A stretch of DNA of 64,000 bases from Roseivirga sp. BDSF3-8. GTDB taxonomy: Bacteria; Bacteroidota; Bacteroidia; Cytophagales; Cyclobacteriaceae. The notes below the pieces were generated by a model. The model did no database searches, was not told the origin of the DNA, and saw only the letters and a program-made list of their open reading frames with translations. The position numbers and the translations under genes were made by a program. Below, piece after piece: positions 43,567-52,170 of this stretch. The stretch is from NCBI RefSeq assembly GCF_041449215.1, contig NZ_JBGNFV010000001.1, forward strand, positions 3,055,001 to 3,119,000, given 5' to 3'. Within the stretch, counting starts at the first letter, position 1. Every line of letters begins with the position of its first letter.

Positions 43567-45180
43567 ATGAGAATCGATATGAACATAGGAACATATATAT
43601 CGCGTATCGGTGCACTTGCTTTGCTGCTATTGCCGCTGGCGGGTTGCGACGATTACCTGGACATAAATGAGAACCCGAACAGCCCGACGACGGCGGAGCT
43701 GCCGCTGCTGCTACCGGTGGCGGAGAGTACGCTGGGCTTCCGGATGGCACGCACGATCAATGAGAATACGTCTGTATTTGCCAGGCAGTATTATGCGCTG
43801 GCGCCGAGCCAGTATACGCAGAGCCCTCAGTCTTACAATGCGGACTTTACGGGGCTTATGTCCGGGGCACTAAAGGACCTGCAGGTGATTATAGACCAGG
43901 GTACGGCCGAGGAGAACTATGGCTATGTAGGCATGGCGAAGGTGATGAAGGCGTACACGTACGGGGTGATGGTGGACCTGTGGGGGGACCTGCCCTTTGT
44001 GCAGGCGCTGCAGGGAGATGATGGCCTGTTCTTCCCGGAATATGATGATGCGGCGGACATATACACGAACCTGTTTGCCCTGCTGGATGAGGGCATTGCT
44101 GACCTGGAGCGGGAAAGCCCGGCGGTGCTTAATGACCTGATCTACGGCGGTGACAAGGTGCTATGGATCAAGGCGGCAAACAGCATCAAACTGAGGTTGT
44201 ATCTGAACCTGCGCCTGGTAGACCCGGGCGGGGCGGCGGCAGGGATCAACGGCATTATTGGCAGTGACGCGTATATCACTGATAATGATGAGGACTTCCA
44301 GTTTCAGTTCGGTACATCCATCGCCCCTATTACGCGGCATCCGCTACACCAGCAGGAGTATGCGGGGCAGGCGAGCAAGGGCTTTTACATGAGCAATTAC
44401 TTTATGTACAAGCTGATCACTAAGGAGGATCCGAGGCTGCCCTTTTATGTGTACCGCCAGAGTGACGGGAGTGCGCTGGACTTTCAGACGACGCCATGCT
44501 CCCAGCGGTCGGACTGCCCGTATGGCTATCTGGGTACTTTTATAGGGCCGGAAGCGGCGGGCTATGTGGGCCGCGACCATGGGGACCCGAGTGGTATACC
44601 GGGCGACGGTAATCTGCGGGCAACGTTCGGGGTGTACCCGATAGGGGGCCTTTATGACGACGGGGACTATGATGAGGCTCTGCAGTCGAGCAACGGGGGC
44701 ATGGGTGCGGGGATTATGCCTATGATGACAAATTTCATGGGGGACTTTATCCTGGCAGAGGCTGCGCTAACCCTAAATGTGAACGGTGATCCGCTGGACT
44801 ACCTGCTGGAGGGTGTGGAGGCGTCGCTGCGCAAGGTGTCGGCCCTGGGGGTGGCACTGGACAGTGATGCGGAGCCGATAAGCGAGGAGGCCATGGAGAC
44901 TTACCTGCAGGCGGTGAGCATCCGGTACGGTGAAGCGACGAGCGATGCGGGACGGCTGAATGTGATCATTGAGGAGAAGTACTTTGCGCAGTTTGGCAAT
45001 GGCATGGAGGTGTACACGGACTTGCGCAGGACGGGTATGCCGAATGACCTGCCGGCAAGCATTGCGCCTGCGGCGCCTTTCCCGCTGAGGCTGCCTTATC
45101 CCTCTACGGAGATAAACAGTAACTCGGGGAATGTAGAACAACCCCCTCTGACCACACCTATTTTCTGGGACGCTAACTAA
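43567..45180 (+). CDS. SusD/RagB-family substrate-binding lipoprotein (SusD-like 2 type)
   Basis: 537 residues, starting directly at the susC stop. Lipobox LLLPLAGCDDYLD, then INENPNSPTTAELPLLLP, typical of SusD-like_2 proteins, RQYYALAPSQYTQ, helical TPR-like core, and EEKYFAQFGNGMEVYTDLRR near the C-terminus, the conserved SusD end. Acts as the lid of the SusC transporter on the outer surface. Which nutrient is not predictable; no hydrolase gene is adjacent. Confidence 0.93.
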   Translation: MRIDMNIGTYISRIGALALLLLPLAGCDDYLDINENPNSPTTAELPLLLPVAESTLGFRMARTINENTSVFARQYYALAPSQYTQSPQSYNADFTGLMSGALKDLQVIIDQGTAEENYGYVGMAKVMKAYTYGVMVDLWGDLPFVQALQGDDGLFFPEYDDAADIYTNLFALLDEGIADLERESPAVLNDLIYGGDKVLWIKAANSIKLRLYLNLRLVDPGGAAAGINGIIGSDAYITDNDEDFQFQFGTSIAPITRHPLHQQEYAGQASKGFYMSNYFMYKLITKEDPRLPFYVYRQSDGSALDFQTTPCSQRSDCPYGYLGTFIGPEAAGYVGRDHGDPSGIPGDGNLRATFGVYPIGGLYDDGDYDEALQSSNGGMGAGIMPMMTNFMGDFILAEAALTLNVNGDPLDYLLEGVEASLRKVSALGVALDSDAEPISEEAMETYLQAVSIRYGEATSDAGRLNVIIEEKYFAQFGNGMEVYTDLRRTGMPNDLPASIAPAAPFPLRLPYPSTEINSNSGNVEQPPLTTPIFWDAN

Positions 45181-46130
45181 TGAAGAGTATGAGACATTTA
45201 ATAAACCGATATACGACATCCCTTTTGGGGCTGGCCCTGCTGGCTATGGGATGCGACAGCGAAGATGATCTGGGCAGTATACCTGACTGGAATGAAAACA
45301 TAGGGGCGGTGACGCTGCTGACTCCTAATCCTGACGAGAGCTTTTTTAATGCGCTGAACCCGCTGGGTAATGAGGAGGTGAACTTTGTGCTGGATGTGGA
45401 CGGCTTCGGGGTAACGGAGGTGAACAGCGTGGAGTTGATACTGACCTTTATCGAAAGTAACGGTACGGTGGATGAGGAGGGCAACCCGGTAGACAGCGTG
45501 TATGCGCCTATCCTCCTGAGGGAGGTGGGGTCTTTCCCTTCTGACGTGACGGTGACGGGGCAGGAGGCTGCCGGTGCCCTGGGCATTTCGGTGGATGCCT
45601 TGGAGGTGGGAGACCGCTTTCAGCTTACTTTCCCCATTAATACAGCAGATGGCAGAAGGCTGACGGTACCGCTTAGTTCGGACCTGTGCCAGCAGCCTGC
45701 GCAGCCGGGTTTCGGTGGCTGTAGCTATGCCTGGGGCATTGCGTGCCCCTCGGCTATTCCTACTGGTACGTATGCGTATGTGGCTTCGGGTTCATCGACG
45801 GATCCGAATGTATCGGATGCGAACCCAAGTAATGTGACGGGCACGGTGGAGCTAAGCGGCGGTAATGGCACGTATACGCTTTCTGACCTTTCGGCAGGGC
45901 TGTATGACTACTGGTACTGTGACCCGTACGCGGCGTGCGGTGCGCAGCCGGGTAACTTTATCGATGTGTGTAATGACCTGAGCATAAACGGGCAGGCGAC
46001 GGTATTCACGTCCTGCTGCGGGGACGCGCTGAGTGGGGGCGGAAGCTACGACCCTGATACGGGGGTGATCACGCTGAGCTGGTCAAACCCTTTTGGGGAC
46101 GAGGCACAGATAACCCTAACGCCGCAGTAA
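45180..46130 (+). CDS. Third lipoprotein of the SusCD operon
   Basis: 316 residues; ATG overlaps the susD stop (TAATG). Lipoprotein signal SLLGLALLAMGCDSED. Beta-rich; second half has ten cysteines (SDLCQQP, GGCSYAWGIACPS, WYCDPYAACG, IDVCNDL, TSCCGDA) that probably form disulfides, and ends in a small repeat-like beta domain. Comparable position to SusE/SusF-type surface binders, but sequence is not recognised. Confidence 0.75.
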   Translation: MKSMRHLINRYTTSLLGLALLAMGCDSEDDLGSIPDWNENIGAVTLLTPNPDESFFNALNPLGNEEVNFVLDVDGFGVTEVNSVELILTFIESNGTVDEEGNPVDSVYAPILLREVGSFPSDVTVTGQEAAGALGISVDALEVGDRFQLTFPINTADGRRLTVPLSSDLCQQPAQPGFGGCSYAWGIACPSAIPTGTYAYVASGSSTDPNVSDANPSNVTGTVELSGGNGTYTLSDLSAGLYDYWYCDPYAACGAQPGNFIDVCNDLSINGQATVFTSCCGDALSGGGSYDPDTGVITLSWSNPFGDEAQITLTPQ

Positions 46131-46136
46131 TGAGGG

Positions 46137-46161
46137 GCAAGGCGGCCGGATGGCCGCCTTG
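46137..46161 (+). terminator. Hairpin ending the SusCD operon
   Basis: GCAAGGCGGCC / GGCCGCCTTGC with four-base loop, 7 bases past the stop; T-rich but interrupted tail. Confidence 0.7.
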
Positions 46162-46193
46162 CTGTTCGTTGTTTTCTACTAATCAATACTACA

Positions 46194-46712
46194 ATGCAGT
46201 CTTTGTATTTACTGGCCTTTATGGCGCTGTTTTCTTTTACAGAACCCTCCGCCACAGGGGCGGGGTACATGCCTCCGGAGACACTGTATGACTTCTGGAT
46301 AGGGGAGTGGGACCTGACCTGGACGGATAGGGACGGGGAGCAACGTCATGGGGAGAATACGGTCCGTAAAATTATGGGTGGTAAGGTGATTGAGGAAAAT
46401 TTCCACGCACTGGATGGCGGGCTTGAAGGTTTTGAAGGGAAAAGCTGGAGCGTGTATGATACACAGACCGGGCTGTGGAAGCAGACCTGGGTAGATAACC
46501 ATGGCAGCTACCTCGACTTTGAGGGCCGTACTGAAGGCGACAAGCGGATCTTTTACCGGGTATCGACTGATACTGCAGGAAATGAACGGCATGCGCGTAT
46601 GGTCTTTTACCATATCCGAGAGGATTCTTTGGACTGGGACTGGCAGGTGAGCGGTGATAGGGGAGGTACGTGGGAGACGGTATGGCAGATTGCCTACCGG
46701 CGTAAAAGGTAA
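46194..46712 (+). CDS. DUF1579-like secreted protein
   Basis: 172 residues. N-terminal hydrophobic signal (LYLLAFMALFSFTEPSATGA). LYDFWIGEWDLTW and DYDTQTGLWKQTWVDNHGSY-type residues (W, G and H spaced as in DUF1579/THAP4-like lipocalin folds) suggest a lipocalin-like beta barrel that could bind a hydrophobic ligand. Function unknown. Confidence 0.7.
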   Translation: MQSLYLLAFMALFSFTEPSATGAGYMPPETLYDFWIGEWDLTWTDRDGEQRHGENTVRKIMGGKVIEENFHALDGGLEGFEGKSWSVYDTQTGLWKQTWVDNHGSYLDFEGRTEGDKRIFYRVSTDTAGNERHARMVFYHIREDSLDWDWQVSGDRGGTWETVWQIAYRRKR

Positions 46713-46750
46713 GGATGATTGACAGATTTTCGTTTTTTCATAGTGTTCCG

Positions 46751-46786
46751 GCAGCCTGATCGCCTTGCGGTCAGGCTGCTTTTTTG
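46751..46786 (+). terminator. Terminator before mscL
   Basis: GCAGCCTGATCGCC / GGTCAGGCTGC stem with TTTTTT tail. Confidence 0.85.
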
Positions 46787-46841
46787 GCATAAAACCATTA
46801 ATATGAGGCTTGGTTATATGTCCTACTTTACAATTTTTTTT

Positions 46842-47339
46842 ATGGCTAATAAGAAGCGTAGTGTCTACCAGGAGTTTAAGAAGTTTGCTGTTAAGGGCAA
46901 CATGATCGACCTGGCGGTGGGTATCATTATCGGTACGGCTTTTACCAAGATCGTTAATTCGCTGGTGTCTGATGTGATAATGCCTTCGCTGGGCATGGTG
47001 CTGGGCAAGATCGATTTCAGCACGCTGCAGTATGAGTTGCAGGAGGCCCGTGTAAATGAAGCGGGTGAGGTGGTGCGCGAGGCGGTGATCGTGAAGTACG
47101 GCAACTTTATTCAGGCAGGCTTTGACTTTTTCCTGATTGCGCTGGTCATATTTGTGTTTATTAAGATCGCTAATAGCTGGAAGGACAAGGCCGAGGATCC
47201 TAAAAACCCGGCAGCCCCAACGCCGAAGGATATCGAACTGCTATCTGAGATTCGTGATATCCTGAAGACACAGAGCAATGGCAATCAGACCGCTACTTCT
47301 ACCAATCCGCCTGATTCCACTCCTCCTGCCAAAGTCTAG
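46842..47339 (+). CDS. mscL: Large-conductance mechanosensitive channel MscL
   Basis: 165 residues from the ATG at 46842 (MANKKRSVYQEFKKFAVKGN); an in-frame upstream start would add 41 unlikely residues. NMIDLAVGIIIGTAFTKIVN is the signature first helix, ALVIFVFIKIAN the second, and the C-terminal helix EIRDILKTQ is preceded by a Pro/Ala linker. Pentameric emergency valve against osmotic downshock. A charged loop of about 35 residues and the 15-residue Ser/Thr/Pro tail make it longer than E. coli MscL (136). Confidence 0.95.
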   Translation: MANKKRSVYQEFKKFAVKGNMIDLAVGIIIGTAFTKIVNSLVSDVIMPSLGMVLGKIDFSTLQYELQEARVNEAGEVVREAVIVKYGNFIQAGFDFFLIALVIFVFIKIANSWKDKAEDPKNPAAPTPKDIELLSEIRDILKTQSNGNQTATSTNPPDSTPPAKV

Positions 47340-47417
47340 CGGGCTTACAATTAGCCCTTTTCATAGAAAAAAAGCCCTGATTGCGTATATTGGAGGTTCG
47401 CATTTGTCTTTTTTTAA

Positions 47418-47912
47418 GTGAAAGAGTATCAGTTTGAGCATGGGCACCTGCATATAGACCAGGAAGAAATAAGGTGTAGCTACCGCGATGTATTTGAGGA
47501 AGAGACTACCTGGACACTGGAATGTAAGGATAAGCTGCGCTGCCGGACAGGTAAAAATGTAAAAGATTATACCCCAGCCGATATCAAAGAATTTGCTTTT
47601 AAGGTTAAAAACCGCAAATATGAATTACCTGCTGCCGGCTGTGAGGCAATCGCCTATGTTATAGACCAAAACGGAAAGCCTGCAGAACTATGCCGGGTGT
47701 TTGTAACCGAAGAGCACCAAAACCATGAGCATACAAAAGCCTATGAGCTAATGGACCATACCCTGAAAGCAGTGGCTGCCAGGTACCAAAAGCCCTACAG
47801 CTACAATACTGCAGTATGGACAGAAGAGAAGGCTTATAATCCCTGGCATATCATTATTTTTATCCTCGTAGTATCGCTTCTCGTGCTGTTAGAATGGATG
47901 TTTGACGTCTAA
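47418..47912 (+). CDS. Tail-anchored unknown protein, tandem paralogue 1 (family X)
   Basis: 164 residues, GTG start at 47418 (no ATG in reach). Soluble N-terminal domain with TWTLECKDKLRCRTGKN, DIKEFAFKVKNR, AIAYVIDQNGKPAELCRVFV and a C-terminal membrane helix (WHIIIFILVVSLLVLLEWMF). First of three tandem paralogues sharing 'IKEFAf....Y' and 'KAYELM...L..V..RYQKPysY', ending in a helix. Function unknown. Confidence 0.6.
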   Translation: MKEYQFEHGHLHIDQEEIRCSYRDVFEEETTWTLECKDKLRCRTGKNVKDYTPADIKEFAFKVKNRKYELPAAGCEAIAYVIDQNGKPAELCRVFVTEEHQNHEHTKAYELMDHTLKAVAARYQKPYSYNTAVWTEEKAYNPWHIIIFILVVSLLVLLEWMFDV

Positions 47913-47927
47913 AATAAGTACTGTGAT

Positions 47928-48490
47928 ATGAAACCTCGTAAAGCCTGGAGTGAAATTGAAGACTATCTGGAGCAACTGCCCGAGAGTAATACCACTGCTA
48001 AGTGGAAAGGAGGTTTCATGCATGTGTTTGATAGGTCTATCTTTTGCCGGTATGAGTATGTAAGGGGTATTAAATATACCTGGATTTTAGAAACAGGAGA
48101 TACTCTGATCTGCCAGGAATTGCATAAGGAGAAAACCTTTGACGTAGCTTCCATAAAAGAATTCGCTTATGTATTAGAGCCATATGGAGACAGAAGATTC
48201 TGGACTGAAAATGTTGGGGGCAAACCGCCATCGCCTATGTAATTGACCACCAGGACAAGCCCACTGAGCTATGCCGGATTTCCGTTTTGGAAACCGTGGA
48301 CCTCGCCTCTAAGTCTAAAGCCTACGAGGTTATGGGTATGGTAGTGAATGAACTGGGTAATAAGTATGATAAACCCAGCGGCTACAAACACGGCATATAT
48401 GGGCGGACACTTAATAAGTATTCGGAGAATGTTATGTTAGCTATAGGTGTATTATTAATTATTATAATGGGTTTACTTATCTTACGATAG
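47928..48490 (+). pseudogene. Family X paralogue 2, frameshifted
   Basis: First part (47928-48242) has SIKEFAYVLEPYGDRRF; then in the next frame AIAYVIDHQDKPTELCRISV, KAYEVMGMVVNELGNKYDKP and the terminal helix VMLAIGVLLIIIMGLLIL run to 48490. The break falls in the G5 run of GTTGGGGGCAAACC (about 48,214-48,222), so a one-base change. As read the gene makes a 104-residue protein without its anchor; could also be an assembly error. Confidence 0.75.
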
Positions 48491-48552
48491 CCACCGGGTG
48501 ACCTTTACTACATTTTAATCCTCTAATACAGCTTGGGTCTAATATTTGGAGA

Positions 48553-48846
48553 GTGCTTTGCTTTTTGATGAAGGCAGACTGGTTTTGTTGCTCAATGGGT
48601 TTCAATAGAAAACTCAGAAAACACCTTACCCAACAGCAGTTGGAAGATTTGATTGACAAAAAGAGGTTTTATATTTCCAGAGTGGAGAATGATGGGAGTA
48701 ATCTTGCGCTAAATACCCTTTTCGAAATTGTGGAAAAAGGTCTGGGAGGCAAGGTAAATATCAGTATCAATTATAGATTGGCCCTAAGACATCGAAGAAC
48801 TTGCTGAAATCCTTGATATTCTCAAGAGACGGAATGATAAGGTGTA
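48553..48846 (+). pseudogene. Truncated XRE/HigA-like antitoxin remnant
   Basis: Frame 48553-48807 includes HLTQQQLEDLIDKKRFYISR then VENDGSNLALNTLFEIVEKG, an XRE-type HTH of the HigA antitoxin kind, but the first helix is missing and the end slips out of frame; DIEELAEILDILKRRNDKV up to 48846 lies in another frame. No toxin gene accompanies it. It looks like a fossil inserted between family X copies. Confidence 0.55.
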
Positions 48847-48849
48847 GGT

Positions 48850-49365
48850 ATGAAAAGTGAAAATCAGCAGCAAATAATTGAGACGTATAACGTCTGTCTT
48901 ATTAATCAAGCGCAGGCTATCGAGTGCAGGTGCCAGAATACTCTGGGAAGGCCAGAGAGGTGGACAATAGATCTGCGTGATCCGGAGTATTTTACTATAA
49001 GTGACAGAAAGGGGGAAAGGCACTATGCTAAAGCTGATATCCAGGAGTTGATCTTCGAAATTGAGCCCTATGGACATTTGGAAAATTTAGTCCACATTGC
49101 TAATGCTTATGTGGTATTTAAGGGACAGGAAGTTCCGCAGGAGCTATTTTCTATGCCAGTAAAGGAAGGCCACAAACTAAGTAGCAAGTCGGAAGCGTAT
49201 CGCCTGACGAGCATGATATTGGGCCGGCTGTCTGAGAGGTATGCTATACCAAATTCATATAAGTATTCAGTTTATACCATCAAGAAGACGAGGAAACTTT
49301 GGTGGGCTATAGGGTTTATACTAATTTTTTTTCTGGTGATGATATTGACTATTTTACTAAAGTAG
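48850..49365 (+). CDS. Tail-anchored unknown protein, family X paralogue 3
   Basis: 171 residues, intact. DIQELIFEIEPYGHLENLVH, NAYVVFKGQEVPQELF, SKSEAYRLTSMILGRLSERY and AIPNSYKYSVYTIKK follow the family X order; the terminal helix is WWAIGFILIFFLVMILTILL. The repeated gene with one copy broken suggests recent duplication or diversification. Confidence 0.6.
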   Translation: MKSENQQQIIETYNVCLINQAQAIECRCQNTLGRPERWTIDLRDPEYFTISDRKGERHYAKADIQELIFEIEPYGHLENLVHIANAYVVFKGQEVPQELFSMPVKEGHKLSSKSEAYRLTSMILGRLSERYAIPNSYKYSVYTIKKTRKLWWAIGFILIFFLVMILTILLK

Positions 49366-49387
49366 ATAACAGGAATGGTTAGTATAA

Positions 49388-49419
49388 CCTGTGCAAAGGG
49401 TTTAGCCCTTCACACAGGC
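49388..49419. terminator. Convergent terminator between family X and the small Cys genes
   Basis: CCTGTGCAAAGGG / CCCTTCACACAGG near-perfect stem with a TTTA loop, followed by T-rich bases on the plus strand and by AT-rich bases on the minus. Confidence 0.7.
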
Positions 49420-49436
49420 TTATTATCAATAATCAG

Positions 49437-49727
49437 TTAAGGACAGAAGCCCAAAGAAATAGACACCAGGTTATAATGTTGGCATATGGTGGGGTTTAAC
49501 CTTTTCTGAAGCTCTATCCGGTAAGTTTGTCCGGGGGTTAAGCCTGAGGGTACTCCCACCACTCCCAAAATATAGCCATCAGGGCATGTTACGAACATAT
49601 CCTGACACCCTGGCGTGGGGTTATACTCTGCATAATACACTACGGTACTACGCTTTTTTTCTGTAGCCGACCCTAGTAAAATAAAGGTGCAGCACATGAT
49701 AAACAGAAGAACACTTAGCTTTTTCAT
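49437..49727 (-). CDS. Small secreted Cys protein 1
   Basis: 96 residues: signal LLFIMCCTFILLGSA, then a mature part of about 75 residues with four cysteines (GCQDMFVTCPDGY, ICQHYNL, LGFCP) and the phrase SGLTPGQTYRIELQ. Its layout parallels the next gene (YEPGEIYEIYLSPG). Function unknown; both lie in tandem on the minus strand. Confidence 0.6.
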   Translation of the reverse strand: MKKLSVLLFIMCCTFILLGSATEKKRSTVVYYAEYNPTPGCQDMFVTCPDGYILGVVGVPSGLTPGQTYRIELQKRLNPTICQHYNLVSISLGFCP

Positions 49728-49748
49728 AAAATTGGTTTGGTTTAAGGT

Positions 49749-50090
49749 TTATATCTGATGCACACCGCATGCGATGGGTCCATCGGCACCCACCAGTTCA
49801 TAATCTGCACAGGATGAGCTGGAACCGGGGGAGAGGTAAATCTCGTATATCTCACCGGGTTCGTAAAATACACCGGAGGCATATACGTCATAATCTACAC
49901 CATACTGGCAATCGGTAATGGTGAAGCAGCTACCGCCCAGGCTGCCACCGGCAGGTAGCGTACCCCAAATGCGTATGTAGCTGGTTTGATCCATTGATTC
50001 TGATAAGGCCGTGTCTTCAGGGCTGTCTGGCTGTTCGGGTGCAAAAAGGCTTGAGAATGCTGCAATGAGCACCATACTTAGGATTTTCAT
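49749..50090 (-). CDS. Small secreted Cys protein 2
   Basis: 113 residues: signal LSMVLIAAFSSLFA, an acidic linker (PEQPDSPEDTALSESMD), then SYIRIWGTLPAGGSLGGSC, DCQYGVDYDVYASGVFYEPG, SSSSCADYELVGAD and GPIACGVHQI, with four cysteines. Similar in domain plan and position to the gene downstream, so perhaps an old duplication. Function unknown. Confidence 0.6.
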   Translation of the reverse strand: MKILSMVLIAAFSSLFAPEQPDSPEDTALSESMDQTSYIRIWGTLPAGGSLGGSCFTITDCQYGVDYDVYASGVFYEPGEIYEIYLSPGSSSSCADYELVGADGPIACGVHQI

Positions 50091-50436
50091 AGGGTTTGTT
50101 GTTTAGTTTTTATTTACAAAAGCTGATCGGGTAAAAAGCGCCCGTTCATCCATAAGCTAACGAAATTTTGGCAAAAGGTAAGTTGATTGGGTGGGCCTGG
50201 TATGCGGGCCATAGCCGTCAAGTTAAGAATGCAAAATCCTATCATTCAGGCAGCTATGTCATTCCCCTCCACCGGAGGGGCAGGCCCAGAAACGTTGCTA
50301 TAAAACTCAAAAATCCATGCCAGGGTGGGTCCTGTTTTGCTCATTATGAATAACTTGTTTTTAAAAATATAGCACTCTGCAGAAACAGGCACGAATAATT
50401 CCCCGCCCCCAGGCATAGCCGTCAAGTTAAGCACCA

Positions 50437-50503
50437 ATTCCCCTCCTGGGCCCAGGAGGGGGGAAATAAAAACGCGAAGGCGTGTTTTATTTCGGGGTGG
50501 TCC
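50437..50503 (+). repeat. Partial copy of the 58-kb repeat family
   Basis: AATTCCCCTCCTGGGCCCAG, then AAAAACGCGAAGGCGTGTTT and GGGGTGGTCC; the reverse complement of 58,971-59,062 has the same words in the same order. The final GGTGGTCC runs straight into the B array. Confidence 0.65.
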
Positions 50504-50628
50504 GACTTTCGGAGGCCCGACTTTCGGAGGCCCGACTTTCGGAGGCCCGACTTTCGGAGGCCCGACTTTCGGAGGCCCGACTTTCGGAGGCCCGACTTTC
50601 GGTGGTCCGACTTTCGGTGGTCCGGCAT
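50496..50628 (+). repeat. 15-bp tandem array, family B (8-9 units)
   Basis: Unit GGAGGCCCGACTTTC, end units GGTGGTCCGACTTTC. Eight full copies plus a degenerate last one. Two-unit pieces recur at 50,824-50,920 and 51,163-51,190. Confidence 0.9.
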
Positions 50629-51227
50629 TGCAGGATGTTTTTCCAAGCAGTTTTTTTAAAAAGGCAATGCTTACCCACCCCTGCACCCATCGTATGCGAC
50701 CCCAATCCCAGGAGGGGAATTGGTTGGGGCTAGTGGCTACAAAGCACTTCAATCCTATTTTTAAGTAATTAATAATCAGAAAAATTTGAGCTTAGCTTGA
50801 CGGCTATGCGCACCCAGGGAGAGGTCCGACTTTCGAGGTCCGACTTTCGCTGGGCCCGCATACGGGGGTCCGACTTTCGAGGTCCGACTCTCGGGGTCCG
50901 ACTTGCGGGTGATATTGTATGTGCCCTCCCCTCCGCAAAATTCCTTTCCCCAAGAGAAGCCGAATGAATTACAAGACTACTTAGGGAAAGGTGGCCGCGG
51001 TGGTAAGCATAAGTACTGCAGGAAGCATATCGAAGAGATGTAGTTACCTTCCCTCAAAAATTGATTCGCGGACGGAAAGGGAATCCACCCCAGTCGCCTG
51101 CAAGCCCAGCTCCAAAGAGGATAATATGCTATTGAGCCATGCTAGATACGCCCCCAGGGAGAGGTCCGACTTTCGAGGTCCGACTTTCGGGGACAGATGA
51201 AAAAACCTTCCAGCGTTTTCTCATTAG

Positions 51228-51280
51228 GCTGGGCGGCATTCCGCTGGGCGGCACACCGCTGGGCGGCACACCGCTGGGCC
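51228..51280 (+). repeat. 15-bp tandem array, family C (3 units)
   Basis: Unit GCTGGGCGGCACACC, with first unit ending in CATTCC. Confidence 0.85.
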
Positions 51281-51325
51281 TTCCAGAATCTTTATAGCAG
51301 TCAGTGATGCAAATTCTAATGCTAG

Positions 51326-51389
51326 TCCCATCGGGACGTCGTCTTTGTAGCCCAATAAAGCCAAAGCAACCAACAGTGCCATAGGCACG
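51326..51389 (-). repeat. Dispersed repeat 'TTTATTGGGCTACAAA', copy 2
   Basis: Reverse complement begins GTGCCTATGGCACTGTTGGT and continues GCTTTATTGGGCTACAAAGACG, GTCCCGATGGGA; homologous with 33,244-33,306. Confidence 0.7.
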
Positions 51390-51485
51390 CTGCCTTAGCC
51401 CCCGGAAAGTCAATTAGCATCACGGCAATTCTTAACTCTACCTGGATACGGAGTCTTTCAACCTCATTCCCCTCCCCCGGGGAGA

Positions 51486-51598
51486 GGCCCGACTTTCGCT
51501 GGGCGGCATTTCGCTGGGCGGCACACCGCTGGGCGGCACACCGCTGGGCGGCACACCGCTGGGCGGCACACCGCTGGGCGGCACACCGCTGGGCTGAC
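51486..51598 (+). repeat. 15-bp tandem array, B-to-C hybrid (7 units)
   Basis: Begins with a B-type unit (GGCCCGACTTTCGCT) and goes directly into six C-type units (GGGCGGCACACCGCT), ending GGGCTGACATTTC. B and C families therefore exchange units. Confidence 0.9.
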
Positions 51599-52170
51599 AT
51601 TTCAGTGGTACACGCAGATCATTTCAGTGTACTTCTACTTTTAACTTGACAGCTATGCTTCCATAACGCACCATCCATATTTCAAAAATAGCCATTACCC
51701 CCGCCAGTCAGACACTTTTACATTTCCTTATTTTTTGTACTTTTACCACATCGCGCATTTGGCCACCAGGCTATTTCACACCTGCCTTTCACCCTATCCA
51801 TCCCTCTTCTCCTTCGCTTCTACGACGGTTCTGCTTCGTTACTCCTTCGCTATGAGTATAGCTTGAGTCCATCCTCGCTAGGGGGCAGGCCTACTTAGCA
51901 TATACCACACAAAGTTATTGCATTTTTCTAATCGTGGCACAGCCCCTTTATCACACCCTACAGCGCATAGCCGTCAAGCTAAGCACACAAATTACTTTAA
52001 TTTAACTGGTTCCGGATTAGCCAAGTGTATCTCGTCCTGAGTGGATTGGACCTATTATTTAAGTTTAGTTTGTAACTGCACAGTCTTGCAGACCGCACTC
52101 CCCCAAGGGGCTAGTAGCTGAACAGCTAATCCTGGCTGTTCGATGCCTGGGGAGCATAAACCAACCTTAG

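Larger units (their letters stand above)
50413..50811. repeat. Inverted-repeat-bounded unit enclosing the B array
   Basis: About 400 bp flanked by CATAGCCGTCAAGTTAAGC (left) and, inverted at the right, CATAGCCGTCAAGCTAAGC. Inside are a palindrome, an AAAAACGCGAAGGC segment (third copy of the 58-kb repeat) and the 15-bp array. It could be a MITE-like unit. Confidence 0.65.

Noticed and set aside
50246-50752. Open frames of 74-168 codons across the 15-bp arrays on both strands
   Set aside because: A 15-base unit without stops stays open in its frames by arithmetic; translations are simple repeats (for example RKSGL) without start context or conserved ends.
50496-51598. CRISPR array
   Set aside because: Units are directly tandem with no spacers, only 15 bp, and no cas genes are present.
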